A stretch of DNA of 64,000 nt from Streptomyces sp. B21-083 (GTDB lineage: Bacteria > Actinomycetota > Actinomycetes > Streptomycetales > Streptomycetaceae). Positions 18,645 to 27,394 of the stretch are shown here, piece after piece (the stretch's first letter is position 1; every line of letters begins with the position of its first letter). The stretch covers positions 744,001 through 808,000 of the forward strand of contig NZ_JARUND010000002.1 of assembly GCF_036898825.1 (NCBI RefSeq), read 5' to 3'. Made by a program: the position numbers and the translations under genes. The notes under the pieces are model-generated. The model was not told the DNA's origin, did not search any database, and was given only the letters and a program-made list of their open reading frames with translations.

Positions 18645-19594
18645 GACATCTTCCTGTTCGTGACGCGGTAGAAGACGAAGGCGAGGATCCCGGTGACCAC
18701 GGCCAGGACCAGCGACTCGGCGGCGGCGTACTGGTAGTCGCCGGTCTTGAACGCCTTGTCGTAGATCTCCATCATCGGAGTGAAGTCGGTGTTGATCGAC
18801 TCCGGCGCGATCTGCCGCAGCAGCAGCGGTTCGGAGAACAGCTGGAGTCGGCCGATCAGGGAGAACATGCCCGTCAGCACGAGGATCCCGGTGATGTTGG
18901 GCACCTTGATCGACCAGGCGATCCGCCACTCCTTCGCACCGTCCAGCCGGGCCGCCTCGTAGAGCTCCCGGGGCAGGGCCTGCAGTGCGGCGGAGATCAG
19001 GATCATGTTGAAGCCGATGCCCTGCCAGGTCAGCAGATTGCCCAGGGAGAGATAGGTGTTGATGCCCCCGAAGAAGTCGACTTCCGTGCCCGCCCGGTGT
19101 GCGAGGTCGAGCAGCGGACTGCCTGTCGGGCTGTACAGGAACAGCCACATCACGGTGGACACCACGGCGGGCACCACATACGGGATGAGCAGCGCCGCAC
19201 GGAAGAACCGCACCGCGCGGGCGGCCACTCCGTCCAGAAGGAGAGCGAGCAGCAGCGAGAGGCCGAGCATCACCGTGATCTGAGCCGCGCCGAACAGCAG
19301 GGTGCGCAGCATGCTCGACCAGAAGTCGCCGTCACCGAGGATGGCGGCGAAGTTGGCGAAGCCGGTGAAGACGACCCTGCTCGGGCCGAAGCCCAGACCG
19401 CTGCTCTTCTTCTCCCGCATGCTCTGGCTGAAGGCGTAGCCGATCGGCACGACGTAGGTGGCCAGGAAGCCCAGCAGGAAGGGCAGCGCGAACAGCAGTC
19501 CCTTGTGGGCTCCCCGGCTCCCGGCCCGGCGGGAGGAGGACCGCCGGACCGGGAAGTCGGTGGCGACCTTTCGCGGTCGCATCAGGGTGGACAC
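18641..19594 (-). CDS. Sugar ABC transporter permease (MalF-type)
   Basis: 317 aa. A basic N-terminus is followed by six helices beginning LLFALPFLLGFLATYVVPIGYAF. EAA loop: ELYEAARLDGAKEWRIAWSI. CUT1 family partner of the MalG-type permease, with which it overlaps by four bases. It lies 72 bases after the binding-protein gene, separated by a small hairpin. The pair would import oligosaccharides released by the exported lyases. Confidence 0.92.
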   Translation of the reverse strand: MSTLMRPRKVATDFPVRRSSSRRAGSRGAHKGLLFALPFLLGFLATYVVPIGYAFSQSMREKKSSGLGFGPSRVVFTGFANFAAILGDGDFWSSMLRTLLFGAAQITVMLGLSLLLALLLDGVAARAVRFFRAALLIPYVVPAVVSTVMWLFLYSPTGSPLLDLAHRAGTEVDFFGGINTYLSLGNLLTWQGIGFNMILISAALQALPRELYEAARLDGAKEWRIAWSIKVPNITGILVLTGMFSLIGRLQLFSEPLLLRQIAPESINTDFTPMMEIYDKAFKTGDYQYAAAESLVLAVVTGILAFVFYRVTNRKMS

Positions 19595-19617
19595 GGAATC
19601 TCTCCAGGTGAGGTGTG

Positions 19618-19639
19618 CCGGCCCTCTCCGTCGGGCCGG
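19618..19639 (-). promoter_or_regulatory. Intercistronic hairpin between binding protein and permease
   Basis: A 7-bp stem (CCGGCCC/GGGCCGG) with an 8-base loop just after the solute-binding-protein stop. Such hairpins commonly stabilise the upstream mRNA and lower permease expression relative to the binding protein. Role inferred from position. Confidence 0.4.
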
Positions 19640-19666
19640 GCGTCGGCGCCGAAGGGCAGAGCGGGG

Positions 19667-20995
19667 TCAGCTGCCGGCGACGGCCTTGACACCCTTGTGA
19701 TTGAGGTCGTCCACGGTCCACTTCTGCAGGGAGGTCAGCATGTCCTTGACCGTCAGCTGCTTGTTTATGACCTTGCCCCACTGCTTCTGCATCTCGGAGT
19801 ACATCGCCGCGTAGTTCGGGCCGTACTGCCACTGCTCGCCGACCCGCGAGGCGGCTGTGGTGATCACCTGTGCGCTGTCGGACTTTCCGTTGAACATCTC
19901 GGACGGGATGATCTTGTCGACATACGGCGAGACGTCCCTGACCGCGGGGAACAGGCCCGACTTGGAGGCCGGGTCGGTGAGCGTCGCCAGCGACTCCTTG
20001 CTGCTGCTCAGCCAGGCGGCGAACTCGGCAGCGCGGTCGGGGTACTTGCAGCCCTTGAGGACGCCGGTGGTGTCGAAGTTGCTGGAGGTCTGCGGCTTGG
20101 CGGTGTCGAAGGCCGGTGAGTCGGCGAGCTGCCACTTCCCCTTGGACTTGGGGAAGTTGGTGTCGTAGATGGGCAGTTGCCAGGTCGAGGTGGTCATCGC
20201 GATGGTCTTGCCGAGATCCCAGGTCCTGAAGACGCCCGGGTCTGCGTACGACGCGTTGGAGGTGAGATCGTTGTCGACCAACCGCTGGACGACGTCAGCG
20301 GCCTTCAGCGCCTCGGGCGAGGTCAAGCCGATCTCCCAGTGGTCACCGGCGGCCTTGTACCACTGCGCGCCGGCCTCCCAGGACAGGTCGACCAGGGTGC
20401 TCGGGTCCTCGCCCGCCATGTTGTAGATCTTGACGTTCTTGTCCTTCTGCCGGACCTTCTTGCCGGCGGCGATCAGGTCGTCCCAGGTCTTCGGCGCCTC
20501 GATCCCGTATTTCTGGAACAGGTCCGCGCGATAGGCGGTGAACAGCGGGGACGACCCCATCGGGATGCCGAAGGTGGTGCCGCCGGGGCTGACCGCGTTC
20601 CACGCGGCGACCGTGTAGGCGTCCTTGTACTTGGCCGCGGCCTTGCTGATGTCGGTGAGCAGCCCGTCAGCGGCGAAGTTCGCCAGGTTCATCCCGTCCA
20701 TCTTCGACAGACAGGGCGCGGTGCCCGCGTTCACCGCGGCGCGCAGCTTCTGGTAAGCGGTGTCACCGGCGGCGTTGACGAACTTGATCTGCGTCTCGGG
20801 GTGCTCCTTGTTCCACACCTTGGTCTGCGCCTCGATGCCGTCCGTCCAGCTCCAGAACTCCAGCGTGACGTCGCCCTTCGTGGTCGACGAGGCCTCTGAG
20901 CCCGGGTCGTCCGAGCAGGCGGTCAGCAGCAGGGAGAGAGAAGCGGCGGCGGCCACCGGGACAAGAACTCTGGGGCGGAAGCGGGACTTGGACAT
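19667..20995 (-). CDS. Sugar-binding lipoprotein (CUT1 ABC importer)
   Basis: 442 aa. Start ATG 20993-20995 with GGAGG five bases upstream; an upstream in-frame extension has no ribosome site. Lipobox LLTAC with Cys27 as the lipidated residue. The mature sequence begins VTLEFWSWTDGIEAQTKVW and contains GIPMGSSPLFTAYRADLFQKYG, characteristic of family-1 extracellular solute-binding proteins. First gene of the seven-gene leftward operon. A LacI-type operator lies about 100 bases upstream. It would deliver glycan fragments to the two downstream permeases. Confidence 0.92.
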   Translation of the reverse strand: MSKSRFRPRVLVPVAAAASLSLLLTACSDDPGSEASSTTKGDVTLEFWSWTDGIEAQTKVWNKEHPETQIKFVNAAGDTAYQKLRAAVNAGTAPCLSKMDGMNLANFAADGLLTDISKAAAKYKDAYTVAAWNAVSPGGTTFGIPMGSSPLFTAYRADLFQKYGIEAPKTWDDLIAAGKKVRQKDKNVKIYNMAGEDPSTLVDLSWEAGAQWYKAAGDHWEIGLTSPEALKAADVVQRLVDNDLTSNASYADPGVFRTWDLGKTIAMTTSTWQLPIYDTNFPKSKGKWQLADSPAFDTAKPQTSSNFDTTGVLKGCKYPDRAAEFAAWLSSSKESLATLTDPASKSGLFPAVRDVSPYVDKIIPSEMFNGKSDSAQVITTAASRVGEQWQYGPNYAAMYSEMQKQWGKVINKQLTVKDMLTSLQKWTVDDLNHKGVKAVAGS

Positions 20996-21092
20996 CGGTC
21001 CTCCACGAAAGGAACGGGACGGCGCCTGCACGTGGGGAGATGGCGCGGTCGAGGCGACGCGAGGGGAGAGAGAACAGTACTGCGCAACGAGG

Positions 21093-21108
21093 CAGTAACC
21101 GTTTGTTG
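21093..21108 (+). promoter_or_regulatory. LacI-family operator, site 1
   Basis: CAGTAACCGTTTGTTG. It has the AAnCGnTT centre bound by LacI-family repressors and about 98 bases separate it from the binding-protein start. Shares the CAGTAA half and CGTTT with site 3 before lacI. Confidence 0.65.
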
Positions 21109-21304
21109 TTGTGGACCGTACGGCGGGACGAGTCGGATCCACAAGAGGAGGGAGCCGAATTGTTTCGCCCGACTTTCGGCAGCGTTACCTGTGGAGCCGT
21201 TGACCTGCGATGCCCCTGCCATTTGGAAGGGGATCGAGGCCTGCCCGGGGACGACCGGGGAGACGCGGTCAACCATTGACCTGGACGACGGACGCTTCTA
21301 GCTT

Positions 21305-21319
21305 GGAATACGTTTACTG
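21305..21319 (-). promoter_or_regulatory. LacI-family operator, site 2
   Basis: On the minus strand CAGTAAACGTATTCC, 52 bases before the 2-hydroxyacid dehydrogenase start. Same CAGTAAnCGTwT pattern as sites 1 and 3, reversed in orientation to match its own operon. Confidence 0.65.
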
Positions 21320-21370
21320 AACCGTCCGGCCTCTCGACTGCCGGCCTGCACTCTTCCCCGCAGGAGCGTC

Positions 21371-22384
21371 ATGCCCTCGTCATCGCCACCGTTCACCCTT
21401 TTCGCCATGAATCCAGTCCATATGCCAGAACTCTTCCCGCCTCGACTGATGACCCGCCTCCAGCAACTCACCCAGGTCGATCCCACACTCGTCGTCCAGG
21501 ATTTCTCCGATCCCGCCGTGGCCGAGGCCCTGGACCGCGCCGAGGTGCTGGTCACCGGCTGGGGATGCCCGCACCTCGGCGCGGAGACACTGGCGGCGGC
21601 GCCGCGGCTGCGCGCCGTCCTGCACGCCGGTGGCAGCGTCCGCCACCTTGTGGGAGAGCCGTTCTGGGAGCGCGGCCTCACCCTCTCCAGCGCGGTGCAG
21701 GCCAACGCCCTGCCGGTGGCCGAATACACGCTCGCCATGATCCTGCTGGCCGGCAAGGACGCCTTCGGACTCCGCGAACGCTTCCGGGCCGAGCACGTCC
21801 ATCCCGCTCCGGCGGAGTACGCGAGGGTCGGCAACCTAGGTCGCCGGGTCGGCCTGATCGGCGCCTCCAGAGTGGGCCGCCGGGTCCTGGAACTGCTGCG
21901 GCCCCTCGATCTTTCGGTCAGCCTCCACGACCCCTATGTCGACGCCGCGGCGGCCGCGGACCTGGGCGCCGTCCCGCTGGACCTTGACGAGTTGCTGCGC
22001 ACCAGCGACATCGTCAGCGTGCACGCCCCCGACATTCCGCAGACCCACCGCATGCTCAACCGCGAACGGCTGGCGCTCATCCCCGACGGCGGCGTCCTCA
22101 TCAACACCTCACGGGGAGCCCTCATCGACCACAGCGCGCTCACCGAAGAACTGGTGAGCGGCCGGCTCAGCGCGGTCCTGGACGTCACCGACCCCGAGCC
22201 GCTGCCGGTGGACTCACCGCTCTACCGCCTTCCGAACGTGTTTCTCACACCGCACATCGCCGGCTCCCTCGGCAACGAACTGGCGCGCCTCGGCGGCACG
22301 GTCGTGACGGAGATGGAACGCATGACGGCGGGGCTGCCCCTGGCCCACCAGGTCCACCGCGCCGAGCTGGCCATCAGCGCCTGA
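21371..22384 (+). CDS. D-isomer-specific 2-hydroxyacid dehydrogenase
   Basis: 337 aa, ATG preceded by AGGAG. NAD(P)H-dependent reduction of 2-oxoacids or oxidation of 2-hydroxyacids. The catalytic triad is visible: Arg248 (NTSRGALID), Glu276 (DPEPLP) and His295 (TPHIAG). The dinucleotide loop reads GLIGASRVGR (161-170), the usual GxGxxG with Ala for the second Gly. Upstream of GH127 on the same strand and under operator site 2. In a uronate-releasing locus it could reduce a keto acid arising from lyase products or act as a glyoxylate/hydroxypyruvate-type reductase; the substrate is inferred only. Confidence 0.86.
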   Translation: MPSSSPPFTLFAMNPVHMPELFPPRLMTRLQQLTQVDPTLVVQDFSDPAVAEALDRAEVLVTGWGCPHLGAETLAAAPRLRAVLHAGGSVRHLVGEPFWERGLTLSSAVQANALPVAEYTLAMILLAGKDAFGLRERFRAEHVHPAPAEYARVGNLGRRVGLIGASRVGRRVLELLRPLDLSVSLHDPYVDAAAAADLGAVPLDLDELLRTSDIVSVHAPDIPQTHRMLNRERLALIPDGGVLINTSRGALIDHSALTEELVSGRLSAVLDVTDPEPLPVDSPLYRLPNVFLTPHIAGSLGNELARLGGTVVTEMERMTAGLPLAHQVHRAELAISA

Positions 22385-22521
22385 GTGCTCCGACGCCAAC
22401 GCGGCGGCGCCGGGGGGGGGACGTCCGTCGCCGACCGGGTACGACGCCCGCCTCCCAGGCCCACGCACGCCGCTCCTGTCACCCCACATCCCGCCCACCC
22501 CCTCTTCCTCCGGAGGCAGCC

Positions 22522-24486
22522 CTGAACACCACCCGTTCCGGACCGGTCCGCCCCTCCAGGCGCGCCGTCTCCCCCCTGCGCCCGGCCTCCGTGGCCCGTG
22601 TCGAAGACGGCTTCTGGGCCGAACGTCGCCGGATCAACGCCCACATCTCCCTCGCCGAGGGCACGGCGCGGCTGGAGCAGGCCGGCAATCTCGCCAACTT
22701 CCGTGCCGCCGCGGCCCTCCGTACCCACAGCGCGGCCGTCGCGTCGGGCACGGGCTTCTCCGGCGACTTCCAGTTCCAGGACTCCGACGTCTACAAGTGG
22801 CTGGAAGCCGCCTGCTGGCAGCTCGCGGACACCCCTGACGAGGCGCTCGCCGCCGATGTCGAAGCCGTCGTAGAACTGATCGTCGCCGCCCAGCGCGAGG
22901 ACGGCTACCTCCACACGTACTACCAGCTCGGCGGCGGAATCCCCTGGACCGAGCCGGGCTGGGGACACGAGCTGTACTGCGCGGGGCATCTGATCCAGGC
23001 CGCCGTGGCGCACCACCGGGCCACCGGCTCCGACCGGCTGCTCGACGTGGCCCGTCGGCTCGCCGACCACATCGACTCCGTCTTCGGCACCGGCAAGCAG
23101 ATGGACACGGTCTGCGGCCACCCCGGGGTGGAGACCGCCCTCGTCGAACTCCACCGGACGACCGACGAGAAGCGGTACCTGGACCTCGCTCGCTACTTCC
23201 TGGAACGACGCGGCCACGGCACCCTCTCCTCCGGCGCCGACCGGGGCCACGACCGCGACCCCGGACCCGAGTACTGGCAGGACCACACGCCCATCCGCGC
23301 GGCCGACGAGGTCACCGGCCACGCCGTACGCCAGCTCTACCTCCTCGCCGGAGCCGCCGACCTGGCCGCGGAGACCGGCGACACGGAACTCCGTACGGCT
23401 CTGGAGCGGTTGTGGCGGGACATGGTCACGACCAAGACCTACCTCACCGGCGCCGTCGGCTCCCGGCACGACTGGGAGGCATTCGGCGACGCCCACGAAC
23501 TGCCCGCCGACCGCGCCTACGCAGAGACCTGCGCCGCCATCGCCTCCGTCCACTTCTCCTGGCGCATGGCCCTGCTCACCGGAGAGGCCCGCTACTCCGA
23601 CCTCGTCGAGCGCACCCTGTTCAACGGCTTCCTCGCCGGAGCCGGCCTCGACGGCCGTACGTGGCTGTACGTCAACCCGCTGCACCTGCGAGCCCACCCG
23701 CACGAACGCCCCGGCGACCAGACCGCCCACCGCACCCCCTGGTTCCGCTGCGCGTGCTGCCCGCCGAACGTGATGCGCCTGCTCGCCGGCCTCCCGCACT
23801 ACATGGCCACGACCGACGACAGCGGGCTGCGGCTCCACCAGTACGCAACCGGCGTCTTCGGCGGCGACGACCTCACCGTGCGGGTGGTGACGGAGTACCC
23901 CTGGGACGGCACAGTGACCGTCACCGTCGAGGACGCTCCCACCGCCCTGCCGCGCACCCTCTCCCTGCGCCTGCCGACGTGGTGCGCGGACCACACCTTG
24001 ACCGTGAACGGCGCCGCCGTCGAAAGCGGGGCAGAATCCGGCTGGCTGCGGATCACCCGCGAGTTCGCCCCCGGCGACACCGTCCGGCTGGACCTCGCGA
24101 TGCCGGCCCGGCTGACCCTCCCTCCCCCGCGCGTCGACGCCGTCCGGGGCTGTGCCGCCATCGAACGCGGTCCGCTGGTCTACTGCCTGGAGCAGACCGA
24201 CCAGCCCAGCCGCCTGGACCCGGACGCGGTCGCCCTGGCGCCGGACGCACCGCTGACCGTCCGCAGCCGCCCCGAACTGCTCGGCGGAGTGCGCACGGTG
24301 AGCGTCTCGGGAAGCCTGCTGCCCGCCGACGACGCGTCCGCCGACTGGCCCTACCTGCCGCTCGCCTCGGCTGCTTCCGGCGAACCCCGGGAGAGCGTCG
24401 AACTGACGGCGGTGCCGTACTACACCTGGGCCAACCGCGAGTCCGGCGCCATGCGCGTCTGGCTGCCGCTGGCCGGCCGCGGGTAG
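22522..24486 (+). CDS. GH127 beta-L-arabinofuranosidase (CTG start)
   Basis: 654 aa if started at CTG 22522, which has CGGAGG five bases upstream. The next candidate, GTG 22591, lacks a ribosome site and would cut into the conserved N-terminal segment SPLRPASVARVEDGFWAERR. Central alpha/alpha-barrel then beta domains. The family zinc/nucleophile motif FRCACCPPN has the Cys pair at about 412-413, and EHxY-type aromatic motifs such as QDHTPIR are present. The enzyme releases L-arabinofuranose from beta-linked oligosaccharides by a Cys nucleophile. No signal peptide, so cytoplasmic. A hairpin overlapping the stop codon terminates the unit. Confidence 0.88.
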   Translation: MNTTRSGPVRPSRRAVSPLRPASVARVEDGFWAERRRINAHISLAEGTARLEQAGNLANFRAAAALRTHSAAVASGTGFSGDFQFQDSDVYKWLEAACWQLADTPDEALAADVEAVVELIVAAQREDGYLHTYYQLGGGIPWTEPGWGHELYCAGHLIQAAVAHHRATGSDRLLDVARRLADHIDSVFGTGKQMDTVCGHPGVETALVELHRTTDEKRYLDLARYFLERRGHGTLSSGADRGHDRDPGPEYWQDHTPIRAADEVTGHAVRQLYLLAGAADLAAETGDTELRTALERLWRDMVTTKTYLTGAVGSRHDWEAFGDAHELPADRAYAETCAAIASVHFSWRMALLTGEARYSDLVERTLFNGFLAGAGLDGRTWLYVNPLHLRAHPHERPGDQTAHRTPWFRCACCPPNVMRLLAGLPHYMATTDDSGLRLHQYATGVFGGDDLTVRVVTEYPWDGTVTVTVEDAPTALPRTLSLRLPTWCADHTLTVNGAAVESGAESGWLRITREFAPGDTVRLDLAMPARLTLPPPRVDAVRGCAAIERGPLVYCLEQTDQPSRLDPDAVALAPDAPLTVRSRPELLGGVRTVSVSGSLLPADDASADWPYLPLASAASGEPRESVELTAVPYYTWANRESGAMRVWLPLAGRG

Positions 24487-24494
24487 CGGCCGGC
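24472..24494 (+). terminator. Terminator overlapping the GH127 stop codon
   Basis: Perfect 9-bp stem GCCGGCCGC/GCGGCCGGC with loop GGGTA that contains the start of the TAG stop codon. Confidence 0.55.
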
Positions 24495-24630
24495 ACACCG
24501 GTCATCGAAGGGGCATCTACCCGAAGGCCGACTCAGCAGCGCCGACCGTACGGCCGGGAGGATCACCCGCAGGGTGCGCTCCCGGCCGCTCCACGTGTAC
24601 TGCGGCTGTGAGCCAGACCAGAGAGAAGTG

Positions 24631-24645
24631 CAGTAAGCGTTTGCT
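24631..24645 (+). promoter_or_regulatory. LacI-family operator, site 3 (autoregulation)
   Basis: CAGTAAGCGTTTGCT, the most symmetric of the three sites (AGCnnAAGCGTTTGCT-like), directly followed by CTATATATGG, a likely -10 region, 67 bases before the lacI GTG. A further CAGTAACTT half-site lies at about 24696. Confidence 0.65.
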
Positions 24646-24711
24646 ATATATGGCAGATCAGTAGGTGCTTTGAAGGGTCCGCAACGATGCAGAATGCAGT
24701 AACTTCTAGGT

Positions 24712-25830
24712 GTGACAGCGAACGGACACGGCTCTGCCCCGACCTCCGGCCCCACGAACGCCAAGCGTCGACGCAAGAACCAGACAGGTGAAGAACGCCC
24801 CAGCACGATCCGCGATGTCGCCGAACGGGCTGGCGTGTCGGTAGCAACCGTTTCCAGGGCACTGGCCGGCAACTATCCCGTGTCAGCGGCCGCCCGGGAG
24901 CGCATCAAGGACGCCGTGGAGTCGCTGCACTACGTGGTGAACGTCCACGCCAAAGCCCTCTCCGGGCGGGTCGCCGGTCCCATCGCTCTGGTCCTGCGGG
25001 ACATCACCGGACCGTCGCTGGCCCATGTCGCCGCCGGGGTCGAACAGGAGGCGGCTCTGCGGGGCCGGCTGAGCCTGGTCTGCGCCACTCACGGGGATAT
25101 CGGACGCGAGGACGACCTGGTGCAGTTGATGCGTGAACAGCACGCGGCCGCAGTGCTCCTCGTCGGCGGGGCGATACAGGACGAGGCCTACTTCCAGCGC
25201 ATGACCGAGTACGCGCGCGCCCTGGACGCCGCCGGATCCCGACTGGTGCTGGTGGGCCGCCCGCCCCTGCCCGGGGATCTCCCGGTGACCGTCGTGGACT
25301 ACGACAACCGTGGAGGCGCCTTCCAGGCCGCGGACCATCTGTTCGTCCAGGGCCACCGGCGCGTCCTCTTCCTCGGCGGCGATCCCCAGCTCAGCACGGG
25401 GGAGCAACGGCGGGAGGGCTATCTGCACGCCCTTCGCGCACACGGCGTCGAGTACACGCAGGCACTGGACGTCCCCGGTCCGTACACACGTGTCTCCGGC
25501 TACCAGCGTACGAGGGCCGCGCTGAAGGCGGGGGGCGACTTCACGGGCGTCATCGCGGGGACCGACATGGTGGCGCTCGGGGCGCTGGCCGCGCTCCGTG
25601 ACGCCGGTCTCCACGTCCCCCGGGACATCTCACTGGTGGGCTTCGACGACGTCCCCTTCGCCGCGGACCTCACTCCGTCGCTCACGTCGATCCGGGTGCC
25701 GTACGAGGATCTCGGCCGAACGGCGGTCCGCCTCGCGCTGGAAGGCAGCGAGCGCATCAGCGGCGACGACCACGTTGTCCTGAGTACACAGCTGATGGTC
25801 CGTCAGTCCGTACGCCGCCCGCGTCCGTAG
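24712..25830 (+). CDS. LacI-family repressor of the polysaccharide locus
   Basis: 372 aa from GTG. Residues 32-56 are the DNA-binding domain (TIRDVAERAGVSVATVSRAL), followed by the hinge helix KALSGRVAG and a periplasmic-binding-protein-like effector domain (GPIALVLRDITGPSLAHVAAG, GFDDVPFAADLTPSLTSIR). The N-terminus has about 30 extra basic residues. An operator with the family's AAnCGnTT centre lies at its own promoter and at both polysaccharide operons, so it most likely represses all three and is released by an imported sugar (perhaps arabinose or a uronate oligomer). Confidence 0.9.
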   Translation: MTANGHGSAPTSGPTNAKRRRKNQTGEERPSTIRDVAERAGVSVATVSRALAGNYPVSAAARERIKDAVESLHYVVNVHAKALSGRVAGPIALVLRDITGPSLAHVAAGVEQEAALRGRLSLVCATHGDIGREDDLVQLMREQHAAAVLLVGGAIQDEAYFQRMTEYARALDAAGSRLVLVGRPPLPGDLPVTVVDYDNRGGAFQAADHLFVQGHRRVLFLGGDPQLSTGEQRREGYLHALRAHGVEYTQALDVPGPYTRVSGYQRTRAALKAGGDFTGVIAGTDMVALGALAALRDAGLHVPRDISLVGFDDVPFAADLTPSLTSIRVPYEDLGRTAVRLALEGSERISGDDHVVLSTQLMVRQSVRRPRP

Positions 25831-26502
25831 ACCGGTGGGACCGATCGTCAGCCGGCTGCGAACCCATTGGCGACAAGTCGGCCGTCGGCCGCGGGACAAA
25901 GCCGCCTCAGCCGAGGCGCACCCGACCGCTTCCCCTGCAGGGCCGAGTGAACGTCCGGCCTGCGACTGGTGACCTCACCACGACGCGGAAATATCGGCAG
26001 GGCTGCCTGCGTGCGGTGGGCATCACCGCGCTGGTCCTGCCGGCTGTCGCGGACATGTTCATCACTGCCTCCAACGGCAGGATCCTGTGGCCGGTGTTCC
26101 TGTTTCCTGTCGCTCGGCCTCGCGGTCGCTCTCCGGCCCTGCGCCCGTCGGCCCGCGTGGCTGACTCCGCAACTGCGCGCCTCTCCATACCGGCGGTTGT
26201 TTCCCGGGCGCTCACCGCCGTCGCCACGACGACCGAGCGGGTGCGCATGTTCGGCCCGGTGAAGTGGCCATCCTGCCCTGCCTGCTGACGATCGGCGTCC
26301 GTACCTGCCCGCCACGACGGGCAGGCCTGTCTGTCGTCCTCGCCGACGGGCAGCCATCGCGACGCCACGACGCTTCTTCGCCACCGGCACCCAGGACGAC
26401 ATCCTGGCCCTGGGGCTCACACTGGTGGTAGCGCTGCTGACCACCGTCGCCGGCCTCGGCGGCTACCCGCGCGCCCTGGACACAGGCGCGGCACCGTCAT
26501 CC
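25831..26502. other. Gene-poor, degenerate-looking region left of the RHS island
   Basis: 672 bases without a convincing gene. Short hydrophobic frames occur (plus strand 25947-26288, with LRAVGITALVLPAVADMF; 26373-26480 with ALGLTLVVALLTTVAG) that may be eroded membrane-protein pieces, but none has a ribosome site or family motif. Confidence 0.5.
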
Positions 26503-26567
26503 TGGTCAGCCGAGGAAGCTCAGCCGAACCTGACGGTTGACATCAGAGATGGTGGTGTCCACCAGAC
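26503..26567 (-). repeat. Left 65-bp direct repeat: orphan 3' end of yjbQ
   Basis: 60 of 65 bases match 32786-32850, the 3' end of the intact yjbQ. On the minus strand it still reads LVDTTISDVNRQVRLSFLG followed by TGA, against LVDTNVSNVNRQVRLSFLG in the intact gene. Beyond 26567 the similarity is lost. Best explained as the displaced end of a target gene after island insertion. Confidence 0.85.
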
Positions 26568-27083
26568 TCCGTTAGGGCAACTGCCAAGATGCCCGAGCGC
26601 GGAGTCTCCACGTGCTGCGTCATCGGAAAGATGTCGGCCTGCCGAGGTGCGGAAACGCCCGGTCAGGACCTGTTTTTCGGCTCACTGCCACGCGTGGGTG
26701 CGCCTGGAGTGGATGGGCGTCATGACGGACAGTCCACCCCTCTCGTCCCGGTAGAACACGCTGCCGCAACCAACTCACCCAGCACGGCTCCGCACCGCTC
26801 ACTCCTGTCACTCGTGACCGGGGCCTGTCCGCCGCCGGCTGGCCCGGCACGAGCCGCCTGCGCGTACCGGTCGGCCTCGGGAGAGGTTCCGGCGGCGTCT
26901 GCCGGAGTCGCTCGGCAAGCTGCTCGGCCCGGCCCACGGAGTCGTGGAGGGGCCGCCGCACGTGACCTGGTCGAGCTTGACCACAGATTGACACGACACA
27001 CGTCCCGAGTCGACTATCGTCTGCCGTTGGCTTGTGCACATTGCAACACGAGGTATCGGGCGAAACGTTCAGCCATAGGGGAC
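26568..27083. other. Non-coding stretch upstream of the RHS cluster
   Basis: About 515 bases between the left repeat and the first island gene. No convincing gene. It must contain the promoter of the cluster; TTGACA at about 26988 followed by TATCGT is a weak candidate with a spacer (about 21 bases) longer than ideal. Confidence 0.4.
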
Positions 27084-27389
27084 TTGGGCAAGGACTCGGA
27101 GTCGATAGCGACGGCGGCGCCGCTACTGCGCAAGGCGCCGCATCACATCGCCAAGCCGCTGCACGACTTCAAGACGGCCTCGCAGGACCTGTCCGCCCTG
27201 GGGGCGCTGGGCGCGCTGATGAGCGCGACCGACGATGTGCGTGAGGGCATGGAGACGCTCGCCGAGGTCGCGAAGGACCTCGTGGAGGAGTGGCAGGGCG
27301 AGGCGAAGCTGATGACCGACCTCTCCGAGGCGTTCGACGTCCTGGACGTCCTGCTCGAGGCCGCCGCGCGCGGCAGGAAGCAGGGCTGA
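27084..27389 (+). CDS. Small helical WxG-type partner of the RHS toxin
   Basis: 101 aa if started at TTG 27084 (AGGGG just upstream). The frame is open further left but is compositionally unlike coding sequence there. Almost wholly alpha-helical: HHIAKPLHDFKTASQDLSAL, VREGMETLAEVAKDLVEEW, and a WQG turn (LVEEWQGEAKLM) that resembles the WxG helical hairpins of type VII secretion substrates and chaperones. Stops six bases before the RHS GTG, so co-translated. Likely the export partner of the toxin. The start codon is uncertain and there is no direct family match by eye. Confidence 0.6.
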   Translation: MGKDSESIATAAPLLRKAPHHIAKPLHDFKTASQDLSALGALGALMSATDDVREGMETLAEVAKDLVEEWQGEAKLMTDLSEAFDVLDVLLEAAARGRKQG

Positions 27390-27394
27390 GTCCC

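Larger units (their letters stand above)
20996..21370. promoter_or_regulatory. Divergent promoter region of the polysaccharide locus
   Basis: 375 bases between the leftward transporter/enzyme operon and the rightward dehydrogenase/GH127 operon. It contains one LacI-type operator towards each side (21093-21108 and 21305-21319). Core promoters could not be fixed with confidence. Confidence 0.6.

Noticed and set aside
22222..24498. 758-codon minus-strand frame over GH127
   Set aside because: Mirror frame of the real glycosidase; Gly/Val/Gln-rich without motifs or ribosome site.
24843..24857. GCAACCGTTTCC inside lacI, resembling the operator
   Set aside because: It encodes the invariant SVATVSR of the LacI helix-turn-helix, so the resemblance is explained by the protein; it lacks the CAGTAA half.
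26373..26500. Hydrophobic stretch LALGLTLVVALLTTVAG as a possible membrane protein
   Set aside because: No start with a ribosome site, no conserved residues and the frame runs into the yjbQ-end repeat; at most an eroded gene.
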